A stretch of 64,000 nucleotides of DNA from Croceivirga sp. (lineage in GTDB: Bacteria; Bacteroidota; Bacteroidia; Flavobacteriales; Flavobacteriaceae). The position numbers were made by a program, and so were the translations under genes. The stretch covers positions 248,001 to 312,000 of the forward strand of contig JANQRG010000046.1 of assembly GCA_028284665.1 (NCBI GenBank), given 5' to 3'. How positions within the stretch are numbered: position 1 is the first letter of the stretch; each line of letters opens with the position of its first letter. Below, piece by piece: positions 33,206 through 42,886 of the stretch. The notes beneath the pieces are model-generated. The model did no database searches. It saw only the letters and a list, made by a program, of their open reading frames with translations, and had not been told where the DNA came from.

Positions 33206-33883
33206 ATGTCTCAACCCATCATTACAGCAGAAGCGCTCGATTTTTTAAGGGATTTGAAAGAAAATAACAACCGAGCGTGGTTTACCGACAACAAAACCAG
33301 ATTTAAACAAATTGAAAATCAGGTAAAACAGTTCTATGAAGAGGTCAAAGCATCATTGGAAAAACACGACAAGATAGAACGGTTAAAGATGTTTCGAATT
33401 TATCGGGATGTCCGGTTTTCAAAAGACAAATCGCCGTATAAATCCCATTTTGCAGGTTCCTTTTCTCGTGCAGGTGCTGAGTTACGAGGAGGGTATTACT
33501 TGCAAATAAAGCCTGGTGAAACTTTTCTTGCTACCGGATTTTGGGAGCCCAATAAAGAAGATCTGTTCCGAATTCGGAAGGAATTGGAAATGGATGCGTC
33601 GGAGTTTAAGGCTGTAATTGGTAAAGCGTCTTTTAAGGATATTTGGGGCGATATCGTAGGGGAGGGCGTAAAAACCGCGCCAAAGGGTTTTGATAAAGAA
33701 CACCCCGACATTGACCTCATCCGAAGGAAACAATTCATTTTTGTACGGAACTTTTCGGATGATCAGGTACGCGCCAACGATTTCATAAGTGAAGTGGATC
33801 ACTCCTTACGGGCTATCCGACCCTATTTTGATTTGATGAGTGATATTCTCACAACCAATCTGAATGGAGAACGCATTATTTAG
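33206..33883 (+). CDS. DUF2461 domain protein
   Basis: 225-aa protein of DUF2461 (TIGR02453 type), recognised by FLRDLKENNNRAWFTDNKTRF near the N-terminus and RIYRDVRFSKDKSPYKSHFAGSFSR. Widespread in Bacteroidota, with no known biochemistry. Single gene, divergent from cysE, and its stop overlaps the stop region of the gene behind it by 4 bp. Confidence 0.88.
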   Translation: MSQPIITAEALDFLRDLKENNNRAWFTDNKTRFKQIENQVKQFYEEVKASLEKHDKIERLKMFRIYRDVRFSKDKSPYKSHFAGSFSRAGAELRGGYYLQIKPGETFLATGFWEPNKEDLFRIRKELEMDASEFKAVIGKASFKDIWGDIVGEGVKTAPKGFDKEHPDIDLIRRKQFIFVRNFSDDQVRANDFISEVDHSLRAIRPYFDLMSDILTTNLNGERII

Positions 33884-34287
33884 ACCAAAACTTCCTTTTC
33901 CAGCAACTGAATTTGATCCTTAAGACGCGTGATTACCATATTCATCATTCGTTTGTTTAGCGCAGACGAATTATGGATATAAATATCATATTCTTCCATC
34001 GTAAAATGCCCGATAACCATACCTTTAAGAGAATTACGGAACTTTATGTCTTTTTGAACAGCCTTTTCGATATAGGACAACCGTCCTTCCATAGAAAGCT
34101 CATAGAACGTTTCCTTATGCTTTCTAACGTAATTCTTAAACGCTGCTAAGAACAAGGTATTCTGTAGTTTGATTATGGGTCTTAGGGTGGTATTCTGAAA
34201 GGACTCATCACTGGAAGTTTCTGAACTCACTTTTGCCGAAGCGATCTTTGGACGAATTCCTTTCAGGTGGGATGACCTATTGTCCAT
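33880..34287 (-). CDS. conserved hypothetical protein (often labelled glyoxalase without support)
   Basis: 135-aa cytosolic protein, start MDNRSSHLKGIRPKIASAKV at 34287. I recall this as a family conserved across Flavobacteriaceae, with LRPIIKLQN, KDIKFRNSLKGMVIG, SSALNKRMMNMV and a helical end. It has no vicinal-oxygen-chelate metal ligands, so the glyoxalase label seen in some annotations has no basis in the sequence. The longer frame from 34380 would read through a terminator hairpin. Confidence 0.75.
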   Translation of the reverse strand: MDNRSSHLKGIRPKIASAKVSSETSSDESFQNTTLRPIIKLQNTLFLAAFKNYVRKHKETFYELSMEGRLSYIEKAVQKDIKFRNSLKGMVIGHFTMEEYDIYIHNSSALNKRMMNMVITRLKDQIQLLEKEVLV

Positions 34288-34365
34288 AAAGAAAGTTTTG
34301 TTAAAGGTACATCGTTGTGTTTTTTGTTTTAATGGTATGTGCAGTAGTTTTCCACGAGGATATGA

Positions 34366-34396
34366 ACAAGAAAGCCGCATTGAACATGCGGCTTTC
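34366..34396 (-). terminator. terminator after the large BNR-repeat gene
   Basis: 11-bp perfect stem GAAAGCCGCAT / ATGCGGCTTTC (34370-34380 and 34386-34396), 5-nt loop, 19 bp past the stop of the large BNR-repeat gene. The T tract on the minus strand is poor (CTTGTTC), so the hairpin may also protect the RNA 3' end. Confidence 0.75.
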
Positions 34397-34414
34397 TTCT
34401 AGGTCCTTTCATTT

Positions 34415-37400
34415 TTACCTGCTTTCAAGAAATTCGTCAAAAGACTTGAACTCCAGTTCCTGTTTTTTAAGGTACTTGTCTCTAATTTTCTGAAAGTCCT
34501 GTTGGGCTTTGTTAAAGCGAGCGGATATAACAGCGAGATTATTGAGCTCTGCGGCAGTGGGTTTATCATAGCTGGAAGCGACTTTGCTATATAAATCTGC
34601 CATGTGCTCCCTAAGCTGCGGCTCTGCCGATCCAACATAGTTATCACCCGTTGTAATGACAAGGGTCTCTTTTAATGCATTCAACTTCGAAACCGTTTTC
34701 TTATCGCCTTTAAGCTCTGCGTTCCTCACGATCTCATCCAATTCGTAAACCAAATAGGCCAACTCCTGCGTCATATCATATAATTGCATAGTAGTTGCAT
34801 TTTTTAATTCGCGATCTTTTTTGGAGAGTGGTGAATTCTTATCATAAACCAGATTGAAACTGTGCTCATAGGTTTCTTTCCCTTTGGTCATTACCACTTT
34901 ATACGTTCCTTCTGGCACCCTTGGGGCAGTAAACCCACCAAAACTAAAGGTTTTTCCTTTTGCTATTTTTGGCAACTTTCGACGGTAATTCCACGTCACA
35001 ATGTTGATTCCCTTTGATTTTCCTGGGCTCAGCTCCGCCATCTGGTTGCCATCCATATCCTGGATTTCCATGGCCATCTTCCCGAAAGTATGCCGCTTTT
35101 TCAAATAGTATTTGATTTGAACACTTTTCGTCTTATTTGGGCCTACAAATTGTGTTTCCGTTCCAAAGCTTCCTGAAAAAGAACTGGTTTCATCAATTAC
35201 AGTGTCCGGAGTGTCAAAGAAGTGCACATTCTTTGCCAGGACCTCATTGTTTATGCTTCGCAACGGCGAAATATCGTCTATAATGATAACGCCCCTTCCA
35301 TGGGTGCCCAGGACCAGGTCGCTTGTTCGTTTTTGTAAATCAATAAAATGTATGGCTACCGAAGGCATATTATTGGTGAATTTTTTCCAGGTAGCACCTC
35401 CATCCATGGTAATGTAAAGTCCGAATTCCGTTCCTAAAAAGAGGAGATCGGGATTTACGTAATCCTCCTGAATATTGCGAACGAAACCTACCACATCTTC
35501 TGAAATAATGCTTTTCCAGCTTTGCCCAAAATCCGTGGTTTTGTAAGCGTAAGGTGTCATATCATTCATGGTATGGCCATCAAAAACGGCATAGGCCGTT
35601 CCTGGTTCAAAAACGCTAGCCTCAATATGATAACACCAGGTGTTTGCGGGCAGGTCAGGGATATTCCCTGTGGTGTTCGTCCATGTTTTTCCCCCGTCCC
35701 GGGTCACTTGTACATTACCGTCATCAGTTCCTACCCATATGACGTTTTCATCCAGAGAAGACTCTGCTATCGTAAAGATCGTAGTATGGTTTTCGGCACC
35801 AGAGTTGTCCACAGAAAGTCCTCCGGAATCCTCTTGATTTTGCTTGGAAGGGTCGTTAGTGGTTAGATCCGGGGAGATGATCTCCCAGGTATCTCCCATA
35901 TCTTCGGATTTATGTACGTACTGACTTCCCATGTAGAAACGATCCGGCTGATGTGTACTAACCGCCATAGGGGCATTCCAATTCCATCGGAGTTTTTGAT
36001 CTTCACTAGTGGGTAGGGGTTGAATGGTTTTGGTCAACATCCGGTCCACATCGTAACGCCAAACGTTGTCCGCTCCCTGCATTTCGGAATAGATGATATT
36101 CTTTGTAGGGTGCTTTAATACGCGAAAGCCGTCACCAAAACCCACAGAGTTCCAATCCCGGGCTTCTACACCTCCCGGAGAAGACGAAGGTCCCCACCAG
36201 GAACCATTATCCTGAAGTCCGCCGTAAACATTGTACGGTTCGGCATCGTCTACACTTATATGGTAAAACTGGGATAAGGGAAGGTTTTCTACAATTTCCA
36301 TGGTTGTCCCTCCGTCCCAACTACGGTAAACGCCACCGTCAGTTCCGACGTACATGATATCGGAATCTTTAATATTGAAGGCAATATCATGAATGTCTGA
36401 GTGCATATTTCCAAGGTTTTTAAAGGTTTTCCCACCATCGCGGGAAATGGATCCGCTTAGTCCTCCTTTAACTACCACATCTTCGTTTTTGGGATCGACA
36501 ACGATTCTCGAGAAGTAAAAAGGACGCACCGTAATTCCGAAATCGTTATTAAGTTGCTTCCATGACGCCCCGGCGTCGTCACTGCGGTACAATCCTTTTC
36601 GTTCGTCCTTTTCCGCTTCTATCACGGTGTACAGGACGTTGGGATTGGAGGGGGCTACAGCAATGGCAAGACGACCTAAATTTCCTTCGGGAAATCCATT
36701 GTGTATTTTGTTCCAGGATTTACCACCATCAGTGCTCTTATACAATGCACTGTTGGCTCCCCCTGATTCGAAAGACCAACCTGTTCTGCGAAATTCCCAC
36801 ATAGAAGCATATAAAACGTTTGGATCGTTGGGATCCATCGCTAAATCAGCACATCCGGTCTTTGGATTTACATAAAGCAACCTTTCCCATGTGGTACCTC
36901 CATCCATTGATTTATAGACGCCGCGTTCCTCACTATCTCCCCATAGAGCACCAAGCACACCTACATAGACTTCCTGGGAATTTTTAGGGTTTACAATGAT
37001 ATTGGCAATACGTTCGGAATCCTTAAAACCGAGTTTCGTCCAATTAGCTCCCCCATCCGTAGATTTGTAAAGGCCATCTCCAATAGAAACACTGTTCCTT
37101 GTCCAGGTTTCCCCTGTTCCTACATAAATAGTCCTATCCGGATCGTTGGGGTCCAGGGCCACTGCACCTATAGATTGACAATACTCGTCAAAGATGGGAT
37201 TGAAGGTGGCACCCCCATCGTTCGATTTCCAAACGCCCCCTCCGGCTGTTCCGGCAAATAGTATTTTACTATTGGTAGGATGTACCTCCATATCGTTAAT
37301 GCGACCGCTCATTAGTGCCGGCCCAATATGTCTGGCTTTTAGATCACCAAAAAGCGCCTTACCATCAATATTCTCAAGGGTCTGGGAAATCCCAAATGGC

Positions 37401-37447
37401 ATGCCGGCCAAGAAGAAAACCAGCAGAATACTTAGTTTTTTCATCAT
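34415..37447 (-). CDS. secreted BNR/sortilin-like beta-propeller protein
   Basis: 1010-aa exported protein: signal peptide 1-22 (GMPFGISQ), then about 700 residues of beta-propeller made of GGxTW/GGKTF blades (SNDGGATFNPIF, SKDGGANWTKLG-like, SMDGGTTWERL, SEDMGDTWEII). The C-terminal 280 residues form a separate domain (VRVPEGTYKVVMTKGKETYEH, then a coiled-coil tail ending DEFLESR). Annotation pipelines often call such proteins glycosyl hydrolases (GH74-like); catalytic aspartates cannot be assigned by eye, so an enzymatic role is open. A terminator sits directly before its start. Confidence 0.82.
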   Translation of the reverse strand: MMKKLSILLVFFLAGMPFGISQTLENIDGKALFGDLKARHIGPALMSGRINDMEVHPTNSKILFAGTAGGGVWKSNDGGATFNPIFDEYCQSIGAVALDPNDPDRTIYVGTGETWTRNSVSIGDGLYKSTDGGANWTKLGFKDSERIANIIVNPKNSQEVYVGVLGALWGDSEERGVYKSMDGGTTWERLLYVNPKTGCADLAMDPNDPNVLYASMWEFRRTGWSFESGGANSALYKSTDGGKSWNKIHNGFPEGNLGRLAIAVAPSNPNVLYTVIEAEKDERKGLYRSDDAGASWKQLNNDFGITVRPFYFSRIVVDPKNEDVVVKGGLSGSISRDGGKTFKNLGNMHSDIHDIAFNIKDSDIMYVGTDGGVYRSWDGGTTMEIVENLPLSQFYHISVDDAEPYNVYGGLQDNGSWWGPSSSPGGVEARDWNSVGFGDGFRVLKHPTKNIIYSEMQGADNVWRYDVDRMLTKTIQPLPTSEDQKLRWNWNAPMAVSTHQPDRFYMGSQYVHKSEDMGDTWEIISPDLTTNDPSKQNQEDSGGLSVDNSGAENHTTIFTIAESSLDENVIWVGTDDGNVQVTRDGGKTWTNTTGNIPDLPANTWCYHIEASVFEPGTAYAVFDGHTMNDMTPYAYKTTDFGQSWKSIISEDVVGFVRNIQEDYVNPDLLFLGTEFGLYITMDGGATWKKFTNNMPSVAIHFIDLQKRTSDLVLGTHGRGVIIIDDISPLRSINNEVLAKNVHFFDTPDTVIDETSSFSGSFGTETQFVGPNKTKSVQIKYYLKKRHTFGKMAMEIQDMDGNQMAELSPGKSKGINIVTWNYRRKLPKIAKGKTFSFGGFTAPRVPEGTYKVVMTKGKETYEHSFNLVYDKNSPLSKKDRELKNATTMQLYDMTQELAYLVYELDEIVRNAELKGDKKTVSKLNALKETLVITTGDNYVGSAEPQLREHMADLYSKVASSYDKPTAAELNNLAVISARFNKAQQDFQKIRDKYLKKQELEFKSFDEFLESR

Positions 37448-37455
37448 TAGCTGTT

Positions 37456-37479
37456 TAAAAAAAGACCCGCACCGGGTCT
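37456..37479 (-). terminator. intrinsic terminator directly upstream of the BNR-repeat gene
   Basis: 6-bp stem AGACCC / GGGTCT (37463-37468 and 37474-37479), 5-nt loop, and on the minus strand a T7 tract. It lies between the LolA-like gene and the BNR-repeat gene; from the end of the T tract to the ATG at 37447 there are about 10 bp, too few for a promoter. It is either a partial terminator/attenuator or the next promoter lies inside the LolA-like gene. Confidence 0.8.
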
Positions 37480-37488
37480 GTCCATTAT

Positions 37489-38253
37489 TTATTTTTCTTC
37501 TGCAATTTCTTCCGGAAACGCAAATGCGCTTTCATCTATGGCAGGATTGATTTCGATGTTATCCATGCTCATGGTCCATATTAAGTTGCCGTTGACGTAC
37601 TGCGTAGTAGAATAGGCAAAATACAGACCACCCGCTTCCTGATAATCGCTCATGGTAGTTTTAGACATTTGACCCTTGCCTTGACCAGAGGTAATCTCTG
37701 ATTCCACAGCAATAGGTACAAAGTTTTCCGTATCGAAATAATAAAAGGAAACATCATCTTTTTCAACACCATCAACAGTAACGGGCTCTTTAACCAGTTT
37801 GATCTTGAAAGTTTCCGTACCGTCTGTGGTCTCCTTTCCAATAAGTTCCACCGTATATCCTTTGGCCTCATAGTCTATGAAAGCATCCGGAAAATCATTG
37901 GTATTCAACTTAAAATTAGCTGTCTGTTCGGCATCTGCCTTCTCCGCTTTCATCGTCATAAAATTGGTATTCCATAAGGTTTCACCATCATAAACCCCTT
38001 GCTTGATTTCTTTTCCCTGAAAAACAAAAGAAGACATCTGTCTTCCATCTTTTAATTGTAAAATGTTAATTGGGAATTCCATGCCTTGTTGATTGACCTT
38101 GCCAGCGATCTTTAAACCTTCCAGGGCTTTCCAGTTGTCTAAGCCTCCTGTGTTTTCAAAATAATTCGTTAAGATTTCATCTGCGGTTTGTGCTTGAATT
38201 GGAAGTATCAAGGTAAAAAATAGCAGCGTTGTTAAGATTTTAAGTGTTTTCAT
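37489..38253 (-). CDS. LolA-like outer membrane lipoprotein-sorting protein
   Basis: 254-aa exported protein with signal peptide 1-21 (LILPIQAQ) and a LolA/LolB-like fold: an open beta-barrel with TADEILTNYFENTGGLDNWKALEGLKIAGKV at the start and SDYQEAGGLYFAYSTTQYVNG near the end. Members are carriers of lipids or lipoproteins in the periplasm, but many Bacteroidota homologues are uncharacterised. It precedes the BNR-repeat gene on the same strand with a terminator between. Confidence 0.8.
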   Translation of the reverse strand: MKTLKILTTLLFFTLILPIQAQTADEILTNYFENTGGLDNWKALEGLKIAGKVNQQGMEFPINILQLKDGRQMSSFVFQGKEIKQGVYDGETLWNTNFMTMKAEKADAEQTANFKLNTNDFPDAFIDYEAKGYTVELIGKETTDGTETFKIKLVKEPVTVDGVEKDDVSFYYFDTENFVPIAVESEITSGQGKGQMSKTTMSDYQEAGGLYFAYSTTQYVNGNLIWTMSMDNIEINPAIDESAFAFPEEIAEEK

Positions 38254-38402
38254 GTTGTATTTTTTTAACTATAGGTAAGTATTAAAAGTAAGTAAATTGT
38301 TACAACCTAATTTGATATTCAGGCAATATTTTTATTGCAATAAAGGGTTCTCCACATACGCTTTCAATTGACTATCTTTAGACGATAATCCATACTACAG
38401 CT

Positions 38403-39299
38403 ATGAAATTTGGTAAGGTAGATACCCCTGCGCTGATAGACTTTACACTTCCGGAAGATCATCCGGAAACTGCGGTGCTATTGTCCAAAACAAAATCGTC
38501 AAAAGCGTTGAACGTTTACGTAGGTTGTGCCAAATGGAACAGACAGGATCTTAAGAACTTTTATCCCCGGGGCACAAAAGATGAATTGGGATATTATTCC
38601 ACGCAATTTAATAGTATAGAGCTCAATGCCACATTTTACCGATTGTTTCCCGCCGAGCAATTTTCAAAATGGTATGATAAAACCCCTGAAGGATTTAAGT
38701 TTTTTCCAAAGCTTTCCCAAGACATCAGCCATCTACGACGCTTAAATGATAAAGTATATCCTTTTGTAGATGCCTATCTGGATGCAGCCAGTAATTTAAA
38801 GGAAAAATTAGGCACCATTTTTTTACAGATGCATAACAATTTTGGCCCAAAAAACTGGGATAGGGTGGTGCGATTCGTAGAATACTGGCCAAAGGAGTTT
38901 CCCCTTGCGATAGAATTCAGGCATACGGACTGGTTCAACGATGAACAAGTCGCTAATGAACTATACCATCTTCTGGAGACTAATACTATTGCCAATGTGC
39001 TTGTGGATACTGCTGGGCGAAGAGATCTATTGCATATGCGACTGACCAATAACGAAGCATTTATTCGTTATGTGGGTGCCAACCATTCCTCAGATTATCC
39101 GAGGTTGGACGATTGGGTTCAAAGATTGGAAAAATGGGTAGCAGCGGGACTTTCTGATATTCATTTCTTTGTGCATCAGAATTTGGAAGTAGAATCCCCA
39201 TTACTATCGGCCAGCTTTATCGAAAAATTGAATACTGTCTTGGGGACGCAATTGCAGATTCCGGTTACTCAAAGTGCCTCGCAAAAAAAGCTCTTTTAA
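38403..39299 (+). CDS. DUF72 domain protein
   Basis: 298-aa protein of DUF72 (YecE-like TIM barrel): NVYVGCAKWNRQDLKNFYP, YSTQFNSIELNATFYRLFP, and FKFFPKLSQDISH then LGTIFLQMHNNFGP. The biochemical role of the family is unknown. Single gene; its last four bases overlap the end of the convergent phosphatidylserine decarboxylase-like gene. Confidence 0.88.
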   Translation: MKFGKVDTPALIDFTLPEDHPETAVLLSKTKSSKALNVYVGCAKWNRQDLKNFYPRGTKDELGYYSTQFNSIELNATFYRLFPAEQFSKWYDKTPEGFKFFPKLSQDISHLRRLNDKVYPFVDAYLDAASNLKEKLGTIFLQMHNNFGPKNWDRVVRFVEYWPKEFPLAIEFRHTDWFNDEQVANELYHLLETNTIANVLVDTAGRRDLLHMRLTNNEAFIRYVGANHSSDYPRLDDWVQRLEKWVAAGLSDIHFFVHQNLEVESPLLSASFIEKLNTVLGTQLQIPVTQSASQKKLF

Positions 39300-40147
39300 T
39301 AGCTCATCCCTACTTCTACAAAGGTATTTTTGTTGTGAAATCGAGGAGATATCGGAGCTGCCATACAACAGGTAGATCCCAGATAAAATAACCCAAGCTG
39401 ATGCAGCTTATCAATTTTTGCTCCTAATTTCACATCAGGATCCAGGGCTATGGTTCCCACCGCAGGGCCTCCCACAATTGACATATACCAGGTTCTCCCC
39501 AGGGCATCGGTAAGGTCTATATTGTACCGCTCATTTCTAAATGCTGGGAGGGAGGGGTTTTGTTTGTAAATCCATGGTCGCAATACCACCAGATCACCCG
39601 GAACGTGCTCAATACGGGTAATTGTTCCGTTAATTGGCGCATGTATCCTGTGATAGTTCTTGTTGTGTAAAAAAACATTAGTAAAGGTGTAATCTGAAGG
39701 AATGGTATCATCCGCTAAGCCAAAAACAGCATTCACATTGCGCGTATCACTTTTTACATGGGCCACTTTAATAGTACTCACCTTACCTTCTTCACATAAC
39801 AATCCCTCACAGGGCCACACCCAGGGACTGCCATTTTCCGGTAAACTTTTGAATTCCCTGGTAAAGAAATCCTGAAAACTTTCAAAACGATCTTTTCCCT
39901 CGGGCGGTACAAACTTGTCCAAATAGTACCGATCTGAATAATTAATAGCCAAATAAGGTCTGATCAGGTATTTTGAGAATGTCGTATTATACACCGAAGC
40001 GTACCATGCAGAAATACCTTTTTGCAGGGGGCTTGGAATATTTCCCCAAACTTCAACAGATAGGAAGCGATAAAAAAAAGCGCGCCATTTTGGCACTTTG
40101 AATACCCTAAAGGTAGGATCGAATTGAAATGGTGTTGACGTGTTCAT
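39296..40147 (-). CDS. phosphatidylserine decarboxylase family protein
   Basis: 283-aa proenzyme-like protein. The self-processing site of the family is LGST (about 265-268, in GLFYLGSTCCM); cleavage before the Ser would form the pyruvoyl group. The N-terminal FFTREFKSL and the FHRIHAPINGTI-like NYHRIHAPING motif around the catalytic His are present. It decarboxylates phosphatidylserine to phosphatidylethanolamine at the membrane, or a related substrate. Note that CC follows the LGST. Convergent with DUF72. Confidence 0.88.
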   Translation of the reverse strand: MNTSTPFQFDPTFRVFKVPKWRAFFYRFLSVEVWGNIPSPLQKGISAWYASVYNTTFSKYLIRPYLAINYSDRYYLDKFVPPEGKDRFESFQDFFTREFKSLPENGSPWVWPCEGLLCEEGKVSTIKVAHVKSDTRNVNAVFGLADDTIPSDYTFTNVFLHNKNYHRIHAPINGTITRIEHVPGDLVVLRPWIYKQNPSLPAFRNERYNIDLTDALGRTWYMSIVGGPAVGTIALDPDVKLGAKIDKLHQLGLFYLGSTCCMAAPISPRFHNKNTFVEVGMSY

Positions 40148-40331
40148 ATCTTGATTAGGTTTGATGAATGGACCGTCAAGTTATTTTTTTGATAACAGCA
40201 GAACTAGTGAATTAAGAAAACTTTATTCTTGAGTTAACAATTTTTAGAGAATGTGAATTTTTAGCAGCGTAGTATGCTTTGCGTGATCGGGATGCAGATT
40301 TATCTCTAATTTTGAACCAAAATTGCATGCC

Positions 40332-40739
40332 ATGAAATTTCACACCAGAAAATGGGTCAAACCCGAAGATCTCAATGCGAATGGTACTCTTTTTGCCGGA
40401 AGGGTGCTGGCATGGTTGGACGAACAAGCGGTAATTTATGGGATTATTCAATTGGAAAACAAACGGGTGGTAACTAAATATATGTCGGAGATCAATTTTA
40501 TGAGTACTGCGGTTCAAGGTGATATTATCGAAGTTGGAATAGAAGTAACCAAATTTGGTAAGAGCTCCCTGACCCTAAACTGTGAAGTACGGAATAAAAT
40601 GACTCATGAAACCATTGTTACCGTGGACAATATTATACTTGTGAATCTTGATGCCCATGGAAAGCCAACTCCCCATGGTAAGACCAAAGTAGAATACGTA
40701 AAAGACCGCCTGGAAAAACAGGCCACTGAGCTTCCTTAA
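40332..40739 (+). CDS. acyl-CoA thioesterase, hotdog fold (YciA-like)
   Basis: 135-aa single hotdog domain: LNANGTLFAGRVLAWLDEQAVIYG is the N-x-GTLFGG-x-x-x-WxDE motif of acyl-CoA thioesterases, with the catalytic Asp in LDE. It hydrolyses fatty acyl-CoA in the cytoplasm. The ATG at 40332 fits the family; a TTG 9 bp earlier adds three residues. Confidence 0.88.
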   Translation: MKFHTRKWVKPEDLNANGTLFAGRVLAWLDEQAVIYGIIQLENKRVVTKYMSEINFMSTAVQGDIIEVGIEVTKFGKSSLTLNCEVRNKMTHETIVTVDNIILVNLDAHGKPTPHGKTKVEYVKDRLEKQATELP

Positions 40740-41160
40740 AGTCGTTTGCAGACTGGCACAACGGCTTTGTAAACGTTGTAGCTAATTTCAAGATCAGTAA
40801 ATCTGTTCCGCTATCCCGATAAGGATTGTTTTTACTTGAATTAACAATTGCATTTAAATACTATAAATTGTTTACTATCAAATAATTGCCCAAAAAATAC
40901 TTACGTATTTATCTCTTGAATTTAAATGGTTTCAGTGGCTAACGGGTACCTGAAGATACATAGTTTTTATTTCCTTTTTAGCCCGGAAAAGCTGCAATAG
41001 CGCGTGAGAAGGAGTATCCCATACCTACAAATTAGGTGTTTTGACAACAAAATATCACTTCTAGAGAACATTTAGTTGTAGACGGTGCATGAAATAAAGA
41101 GTTTTAAGGTAATAATAACCAGATTGTTAGTCTTTCCAACAATCTTTTGAACTCAACAGC
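40740..41160. other. 421-bp AT-rich gap before the surface-polymer cluster
   Basis: A weak hairpin AGTCGTT / AACGGCT (about 40740-40766) follows the thioesterase gene and may end its transcript. I find no TAnnTTTG promoter with a well placed TTG, no repeat of the dispersed families and no small ORF with support. The promoter of the histidine kinase operon must be somewhere in this gap. Confidence 0.5.
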
Positions 41161-42882
41161 TTGGATACACGGGAATTATTAATGCACTTGGAAAAGTTAG
41201 AAAGTGGGTTGGATAGCTTCTCATTTTCGGAACTGAAAAGTAACGAAGCCTCTGCCCTGAAGAAATCCTTCGAGTCTTTTAAGAACGGCTTGGAAGAGAA
41301 GGTTTTTGGGACTGACCCTAATACTATTGACAAACATCAGGAGATCAAAGATAGCTCCAATGCTTCGGTACAGGAACGCTCTTTTGTCGCTAAGGTGAGT
41401 CACGAAATACGCACCCCTTTGAACGGTATCATAGGTTTTCTGGATCTGCTAAAGGAAACCTCGCTTACCCCAAAGCAAATGGAGCTAATAAAAGCTATGG
41501 ATTCCGCTTCCACTAACTTGATCGAACTGATCAATGAAATTCTGGAATTCTCAAAACTCGCTTCCGGTCAGGAGAAGTTTGAAAGCGTACCCTTCAATAT
41601 TGCCAATGTAGTCAATGAAATTGCCTTTTTATCCAAAACCCTTATCAATGAGAAAGATGTGGCATTTGTTATGCACTACGATGAAAACATCCCAAAACTA
41701 TTGCTAGGTGATCCTTCTAAGCTGTCGCAGGTATTACTAAACCTAACCGGCAACGCCGTTAAGTTTGTGGAAAAAGGGGAGATACGCTTAGAAGTAAACC
41801 TTAAAGAAGCAACGCGTAAAAAAGTATTCCTGGAATTTGTGATTTCCGATACCGGAATCGGGATAGCCAATGAGGATTTGAAAACCATTTTTGATACCTA
41901 TCGTCAGGTAGACGCTACCGTAAAACACAATTATGGAGGATCCGGATTAGGGCTAAGTATTGTTAAGGAGATTATCGAAAAACAAAACGGTTGTATCGCT
42001 GTTTCCAGTGGCTTGGGATCTGGAACGACTTTTAAAGTGGTACTCCCGTTTAGAAGAACGCAAATAGGTAAAACCGAAAGGGTGGTAACAGATCCTTCGC
42101 CGGTGACCCATAAGCTGGAAGGGAAAAGCATTCTCGTCATTGAGGATGACCCCCTTACACAAAAACTCATGGAAACACGGCTTAGGCAATGGGGATGTGG
42201 TTCTTTCATAACAGACAATGCCTTCGAAGCCATTCAACTCCTGGAAAGGCAAAAAATAGATGTGATCTTATTGGATATGCATCTTCCGGGATGGGATGGG
42301 ATGGAAATCGCTGAAAAGATCAGAAAAAACTACACGCCCGAGAGGCTACCTATTATTGCGCTCTCTGCAGACATTCACCTGTATGAAAAAAGAGCTACCT
42401 ACGGCACACTTATCAATGATTTTATCCTGAAACCGTATACTTCCGATGTATTGGCAGAAAAAATAGATCAGAACACCAAAGAAAATAAGGATAATGGGAC
42501 TTCAATTGAAAATACTGCTTATCCTTTTGGTAATCTGGTAAATCTGAATCCCATTTTAAAAGAGTGTTTGGGAAAAACAGCATTACTGGATGAACTCTTA
42601 CAACTGTTCGAGAAAAACATACTGGAATTTGTTGGTAAAACAAGGATGCACTTGCAAAGCCATAATTATCAGGGAATAGGTTTTGCGGCACACAAAATCA
42701 AGGCATCCCTTAAAATGCTCTGTGCTTACTCTTTGCTTGCGATAAGTGAGGAAATAGCAGAAGAATGCAAGGGAAACAGCAATCACAACCGTTTAAACAC
42801 TCTTTTTGAGGCATTTCTAGCCGAATACCCCAAGGTGGAAATTGCTATTAGAGAGGAAATGAACCGGTTAAAAAACCCATGA
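41161..42882 (+). CDS. soluble hybrid histidine kinase with receiver and HPt domains
   Basis: 573-aa signalling protein without transmembrane segment or recognisable sensor: about 70 residues of helix, then HisKA with phospho-accepting H81 (FVAKVSHEIRTPLNG), HATPase (N196, DTGIGI at 230-235, GGSGLGLSI at 259-267), a receiver (about 322-436, D372) and a C-terminal HPt domain with H511 (AAHKIKASLKML). It can thus run a full phosphorelay internally. The start is TTG at 41161 or ATG at 41182. The next gene is a lone receiver 4 bp away, then come the polymer genes, so it likely controls them. Confidence 0.92.
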   Translation: MDTRELLMHLEKLESGLDSFSFSELKSNEASALKKSFESFKNGLEEKVFGTDPNTIDKHQEIKDSSNASVQERSFVAKVSHEIRTPLNGIIGFLDLLKETSLTPKQMELIKAMDSASTNLIELINEILEFSKLASGQEKFESVPFNIANVVNEIAFLSKTLINEKDVAFVMHYDENIPKLLLGDPSKLSQVLLNLTGNAVKFVEKGEIRLEVNLKEATRKKVFLEFVISDTGIGIANEDLKTIFDTYRQVDATVKHNYGGSGLGLSIVKEIIEKQNGCIAVSSGLGSGTTFKVVLPFRRTQIGKTERVVTDPSPVTHKLEGKSILVIEDDPLTQKLMETRLRQWGCGSFITDNAFEAIQLLERQKIDVILLDMHLPGWDGMEIAEKIRKNYTPERLPIIALSADIHLYEKRATYGTLINDFILKPYTSDVLAEKIDQNTKENKDNGTSIENTAYPFGNLVNLNPILKECLGKTALLDELLQLFEKNILEFVGKTRMHLQSHNYQGIGFAAHKIKASLKMLCAYSLLAISEEIAEECKGNSNHNRLNTLFEAFLAEYPKVEIAIREEMNRLKNP

Positions 42883-42886
42883 TGTT

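Noticed and set aside
34415-37447. Confident sialidase or xyloglucanase call
   Set aside because: The BNR/sortilin-type blades show only the fold; I cannot point to the catalytic residues, so an enzyme name is not justified.
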